From JASFEQ01 sp050122535 (GTDB lineage: Bacteria > Desulfobacterota > DSM-4660 > Desulfatiglandales > HGW-15), in assembly GCA_050122535.1 (NCBI GenBank), contig JASFIT010000048.1, positions 1-17,372 of the forward strand: DNA of 17,372 nucleotides. The letters are read 5' to 3'. Positions within the stretch are counted from its first letter, which is position 1; the number at the start of each line of letters is the position of its first letter. The notes under the pieces were generated by a model. That model searched no databases and had not been told where the DNA came from. It worked only from the letters and a program-made list of their open reading frames with translations. The position numbers and the translations under genes are program-made. Shown here in pieces: positions 14,599-17,372 of this stretch.

Positions 14599-14599
14599 C

Positions 14600-15241
14600 T
14601 TATTCCGCCCCCGACCAAGTCTTCGCAATCCGAACAGCCGCAATGGCGTCCTCGCCGTAGGCATCGGCGTTCGCATAATCTCTGACCATCTCACTCACTT
14701 GGCCTCCTCCCACCATGATTTTGACCTCATTGCGAAGTCCTGCGTTTTCGATGGCCTCAACGGTCTCTTTCATGGATTCGAAGGCAAGTGTAAGAAGGCA
14801 ACTCATACCGACAACTCGGGGTTGGAAGTCTTTGATGGCATCGACAAACTTACTGGGTGGTACATCGATACCGAGGTCAAGAACATGGAAGCCATTGACT
14901 TCCAGCATAAAAGTGACAATATCCTTCCCTATGTCGTGAATGTCTCCTTTCACCGTACCAATAAGCACCTTACCCAGAGGTTCCGAGGTGAAAGAAGCCG
15001 TTTTATCTTTCAGTTTCGGTTTCAGCATTTCCGAAATCTGTTTGAGCATTTCCCCTGCCAGTATCAGCTGTGGAAGGAAGTATTCGCCCGTTTCAAAGCG
15101 CTTCCCCACTGTTTCCATTGCTTCTGAACAGGCGCTTAAGATCTTCAAAGAATCCTCACCGCTTGCATTCAACGCTTTGGCTGTTTCAAGTGCCTCTTGC
15201 TCTTTCATTTCCACCATAGCATCAATCAATTCTTGTAACAT
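14600..15241 (-). CDS. Corrinoid (B12-binding) methyl-carrier protein, MtbC/MttC type
   Basis: A 213-residue protein of normal size for methyltransferase corrinoid proteins. The N-terminal four-helix cap (about 1-85) includes FETGEYFLPQLILAGEML. The Rossmann-like B12 domain (about 90-213) carries GDIHDIG, giving Asp100-x-His102-x-x-Gly105 with His102 as the lower cobalt ligand. VLDLGIDVP (120-128), the GMSCLLT (145-151) strand turn and GGGQ (178-181) complete the cobalamin pocket. It shuttles a methyl group between two methyltransferases. Only one candidate partner is visible, just downstream, so the other may lie outside the window. The ATG at 15241 has AGGAGG 6 nt upstream. No corrinoid reactivation protein (RamA/RACE type) is seen in the window. 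Confidence 0.94.
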   Translation of the reverse strand: MLQELIDAMVEMKEQEALETAKALNASGEDSLKILSACSEAMETVGKRFETGEYFLPQLILAGEMLKQISEMLKPKLKDKTASFTSEPLGKVLIGTVKGDIHDIGKDIVTFMLEVNGFHVLDLGIDVPPSKFVDAIKDFQPRVVGMSCLLTLAFESMKETVEAIENAGLRNEVKIMVGGGQVSEMVRDYANADAYGEDAIAAVRIAKTWSGAE

Positions 15242-15268
15242 GGTCTTCCTCCTAGGGCGTTACAGGGG

Positions 15269-15760
15269 TTAAGGTTGAGTTGCCCTTTTTTTTGAGATCA
15301 TTTTGGCAATTTCATCCGGATCCCCGAAGTAGATGCAATGGGCTAAGCAGACATTATCCGCACACGCGGGAATAAGGCCGTTATCCACCCTTTGGTAGCA
15401 AAGATTGCACTTCTGTGCGATGCCTTTTCCCTCATCAAAATCAACAACATCATAGGGACATGCCTCAATACATAACTGGCATCCCGTGCATTGTTCGTAA
15501 TCCAGAATGACGATCCCATCTTCTCTCTTTGCTATGGCCTCTTCCGGGCATGCTTCCTCGCAGGGGGGATCATCGCAATGCATACAAACATTCACTTGAA
15601 AGAGAAAATGCGGTCTGCCATCCACCTCTTTGGGGCCATCTTCAGAGACATATATGAACTTAACACCATCGGGAACATTGAACTCCTGCTTGCACGCCAC
15701 CTCACAGGTCTTGCATCCCCAGCAAGATTCATGATCTATGACTAAAGCATATCTATCCAT
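15269..15760 (-). CDS. Four-cluster 4Fe-4S ferredoxin subunit (DmsB/PhsB/NrfC family)
   Basis: A 163-residue electron-transfer subunit with 16 ligand-like cysteines in four groups, enough for four [4Fe-4S] clusters: CWGCKTCEVAC (13-23), CMHCDDPPCEEAC (59-71), CTGCQLCIEAC (91-101) and CNLC (118-121) with PAC (133) and C138, plus an extra Cys142. Spacing in the last group is C-x4-C. It has no Tat signal or membrane helix. Such proteins carry electrons to or from a molybdopterin catalytic subunit, here the gene 13 bp upstream. No NrfD/PhsC-type membrane partner is seen downstream, so the complex may be soluble. The ATG at 15760 has AAGGAGG 6 nt upstream. The corrinoid gene follows after 27 bp. 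Confidence 0.93.
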   Translation of the reverse strand: MDRYALVIDHESCWGCKTCEVACKQEFNVPDGVKFIYVSEDGPKEVDGRPHFLFQVNVCMHCDDPPCEEACPEEAIAKREDGIVILDYEQCTGCQLCIEACPYDVVDFDEGKGIAQKCNLCYQRVDNGLIPACADNVCLAHCIYFGDPDEIAKMISKKRATQP

Positions 15761-15773
15761 ATTAGGCCTCCTT

Positions 15774-17372
15774 CTATTTCTCAGGATATATTTTGCAGAG
15801 AAGTGTTCTCACATGGGTGGCGCCCATGGCTGGATCACATCCCTCATAGGCATTATCGGTTAAGACATTGATATTCGATTCATCCCATCCATGCCCTGGA
15901 TTCCTATCCTCCGGAAACCACCAAGCGTGTTCTGCGCTAACAATTCTTGGATCCATACCGGAGAAGAGTTTTGCCCGCTGTCTGACTTTCCCGCGGGGCG
16001 ACTCGATCACGACCCAATCGCTCTCATGAATACCCTCTTTCGCGGCCGTTTCAGGGTGGATCTCCACAACAGGATCTCTATGAAGTTCCCTCAGCCAGGG
16101 CACCTGTCGATTTTCGGAGTGGAAAAAGCCTGGCAGTCTCCTTCCTGTAATGAGGATGTATGGGTATTCTTTGTAGATCTCTGGCGTACGGTAGGGGCTC
16201 TCCGGGGGTTCACGGAAATGAGGGAGAGGATCATATCCCCATTTCTCAAGTAGAGTGGAATAAAGCTCGAATTTTCCGGTGGGTGTGGAAAAACCCTTTT
16301 CTTTATATTTCTGGTATCTGATCTCCCCTCTCATATAATCCATTTTCTTGAAATCCTGCCAAGTGATCCCCGCAGGTTCCAGGATATAATCGAGGCCACC
16401 TTCAAAAGTCTCCCACCAGTATTCTCCTATACCCACCCTGTGGGCCAGGTCATTGAGCATCTCATGATCGGATCGACACTCTCCCACCCGGATCACCTTT
16501 TGTCGGGACAAGACATATCCGTGTCGAAATAAAAAATCCCCCACATAATCCATCTCAAGCCATGTGGCGGCCGGAAGGACTATATCCGCCATTTCAGCCG
16601 TGGGCGTAATGAAAAAGTCAGCGACAGCCATGAACTCCACCTTTTCAAGGGCTCTGTAAACCTCCTTTGCGTTGCCCCTTGTCGTCACCGGATTTGAGGC
16701 AAGGAAAAAAAGCATCTTCACCGGATAGGGCTTTTCCTCAATGATGGCGTCCCACACGCATTTAGGGTTCATGATGGCGAAATTACCCGCAAGTCTGAAG
16801 CGGTCCCCGCCTAATCGTTTTTTAACCTGTTCTTTAGGGAGTAGCTTATGGGCACCGAATTCACCGATATTCCTGATATTGGGCGATCGAAACAAAACCT
16901 GCCCGCCAGGGACATCGATATTTCCCGTGATGCCCATAAGGGCCATGAGAACCCTGTTGTTATCTGAAGAATTGATCTGCTGTTCAATGGCAACGCCCCA
17001 TTGAATGGCAGCTGGTTTCGTGGTGGCAAACAACCTGGCCGCTTCCATGATTTTTTCTTTGGGGATCCAAGTGATCTCTTCCACTTTGTTTAACGGGTAT
17101 TCATTGACACGTTTCACAAAGGGCTCCCATCCATGGACATAACCTTCCACAAATTCCTTGTCGTAGAGTTCCTCATTCACAATAACATTGAGCAGGCCAA
17201 GGGCCAGTGCAGAATCTGTCCCCGGCCTGAGCTGGAGCCATATGTCAGCACGAGATGAAATACGCGTAAGTCTCGGGTCAACGGCAATGAGTTTTGCCCC
17301 CTTATCTAGGCTTACTGAAAAGGACTCCCCCTTGTATTCATCAGGGTTGCTGATGACGATGTTATTACCCCA
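15774..17372 (-). CDS. Molybdopterin oxidoreductase, DMSO-reductase family (5' end outside window)
   Basis: The frame is open from TAG 15774-15776 to the window edge, giving the last 532 residues of a protein whose relatives are about 700-760 aa. The visible part starts WGNNIVISNPDEY, runs through AVDPRLTRISSRADIWLQLRPGTDSALALG, QWGVAIEQQ, MGITGNIDVPGGQ, SNPVTTRGNA and ADIVLPAATWLEMD, and ends with the molybdopterin-binding C-terminal domain (ITGRRLPGFFHS, SAEHAWWFPE, EGCDPAMGATHVRTLLC). This is the acetylene-hydratase-like / polysulfide-reductase-like branch. The N-terminal Fe-S motif, the molybdenum ligand and any Tat signal are outside, so substrate and location stay open. The GTG at 17180 is internal, not a start. 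It pairs with the ferredoxin gene 13 bp downstream. Confidence 0.92.
   Translation of the reverse strand, partial: WGNNIVISNPDEYKGESFSVSLDKGAKLIAVDPRLTRISSRADIWLQLRPGTDSALALGLLNVIVNEELYDKEFVEGYVHGWEPFVKRVNEYPLNKVEEITWIPKEKIMEAARLFATTKPAAIQWGVAIEQQINSSDNNRVLMALMGITGNIDVPGGQVLFRSPNIRNIGEFGAHKLLPKEQVKKRLGGDRFRLAGNFAIMNPKCVWDAIIEEKPYPVKMLFFLASNPVTTRGNAKEVYRALEKVEFMAVADFFITPTAEMADIVLPAATWLEMDYVGDFLFRHGYVLSRQKVIRVGECRSDHEMLNDLAHRVGIGEYWWETFEGGLDYILEPAGITWQDFKKMDYMRGEIRYQKYKEKGFSTPTGKFELYSTLLEKWGYDPLPHFREPPESPYRTPEIYKEYPYILITGRRLPGFFHSENRQVPWLRELHRDPVVEIHPETAAKEGIHESDWVVIESPRGKVRQRAKLFSGMDPRIVSAEHAWWFPEDRNPGHGWDESNINVLTDNAYEGCDPAMGATHVRTLLCKIYPEK

Noticed and set aside
14599..14694. Upstream start for the UroD-like methyltransferase
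   Set aside because: It would overlap the corrinoid gene by 95 bp with a basic, atypical leader. ATG 14598 has a strong ribosome site just after the corrinoid stop.
14513..15127. Long plus-strand frame of 204 codons opposite the corrinoid gene
   Set aside because: It lies antisense to a clear B12-binding protein and the methyltransferase start. Its composition (Phe/His/Cys-rich) is typical of a mirror frame.
15774..17180. Taking the GTG at 17180 as the start of the molybdoenzyme
   Set aside because: The frame stays open to the window edge and the translation upstream of it continues a typical DMSO-reductase-family sequence, so the gene is simply cut by the window.
1..17372. CRISPR arrays, tRNA or rRNA genes, transposases
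   Set aside because: No regularly spaced long direct repeats, cloverleaf-like sequences, rRNA signatures or transposase proteins were seen.

Overview
The window reads as a chromosomal segment of a Gram-negative bacterium of the Desulfobacterota (deltaproteobacterial) type. This is inferred from the outer-membrane Tol-Pal genes with lysine-rich TolA and TPR-bearing YbgF, the style of the PpiD-like and NamZ-like proteins, and an operon joining a molybdopterin oxidoreductase, a polyferredoxin, a corrinoid protein and a UroD-like methyltransferase, a combination usual in strict anaerobes. Base composition looks balanced, with one A+T-rich patch around 7300-7500. No tRNA, rRNA, CRISPR array or transposase was seen.

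Positions 1-4773 (+): Tol-Pal envelope cluster. A probable TolQ tail is followed by tolR, a possible 39-codon gene, tolA, tolB (overlapping tolA by 50 bp), pal and ybgF/cpoB. These should form the inner-membrane motor, periplasmic linker, TolB propeller, peptidoglycan-binding lipoprotein and accessory TPR lipoprotein. The pal-ybgF gap is rich in hairpins, one terminator-like. Positions 4847-6604 (+): a ClC-family anion transporter with two CBS domains and unusual residues at two functional sites.

Positions 6683-9791: small accessory genes. They are a staphylococcal-nuclease-like protein with a Cys/His tail (-), a two-gene mini-operon (+) of an excisionase-like HTH protein and a small unknown protein behind a good sigma70-type promoter, a NamZ/DUF1343 exo-N-acetylmuramidase-like protein (-), two covarying palindromic repeats, and an unrecognised 120-aa protein with an internal duplication and Cys tail (-), which has its own near-consensus promoter. 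Positions 10164-12065 (+): a PpiD/SurA-like periplasmic foldase behind an attenuator-like hairpin. A repeat-rich non-coding stretch follows.

Positions 12435-17372 (-): one tightly packed run transcribed right to left and closed by a strong hairpin at 12408-12432. The order is molybdopterin oxidoreductase (5' end beyond the window), four-cluster ferredoxin subunit, corrinoid protein, UroD-like methyltransferase, an unknown basic 113-aa protein and a DUF1285-like protein. A molybdoenzyme/ferredoxin pair encoded with a corrinoid methyl-transfer pair is the most promising candidate for an undescribed pathway here. The substrate cannot be read from the sequence.
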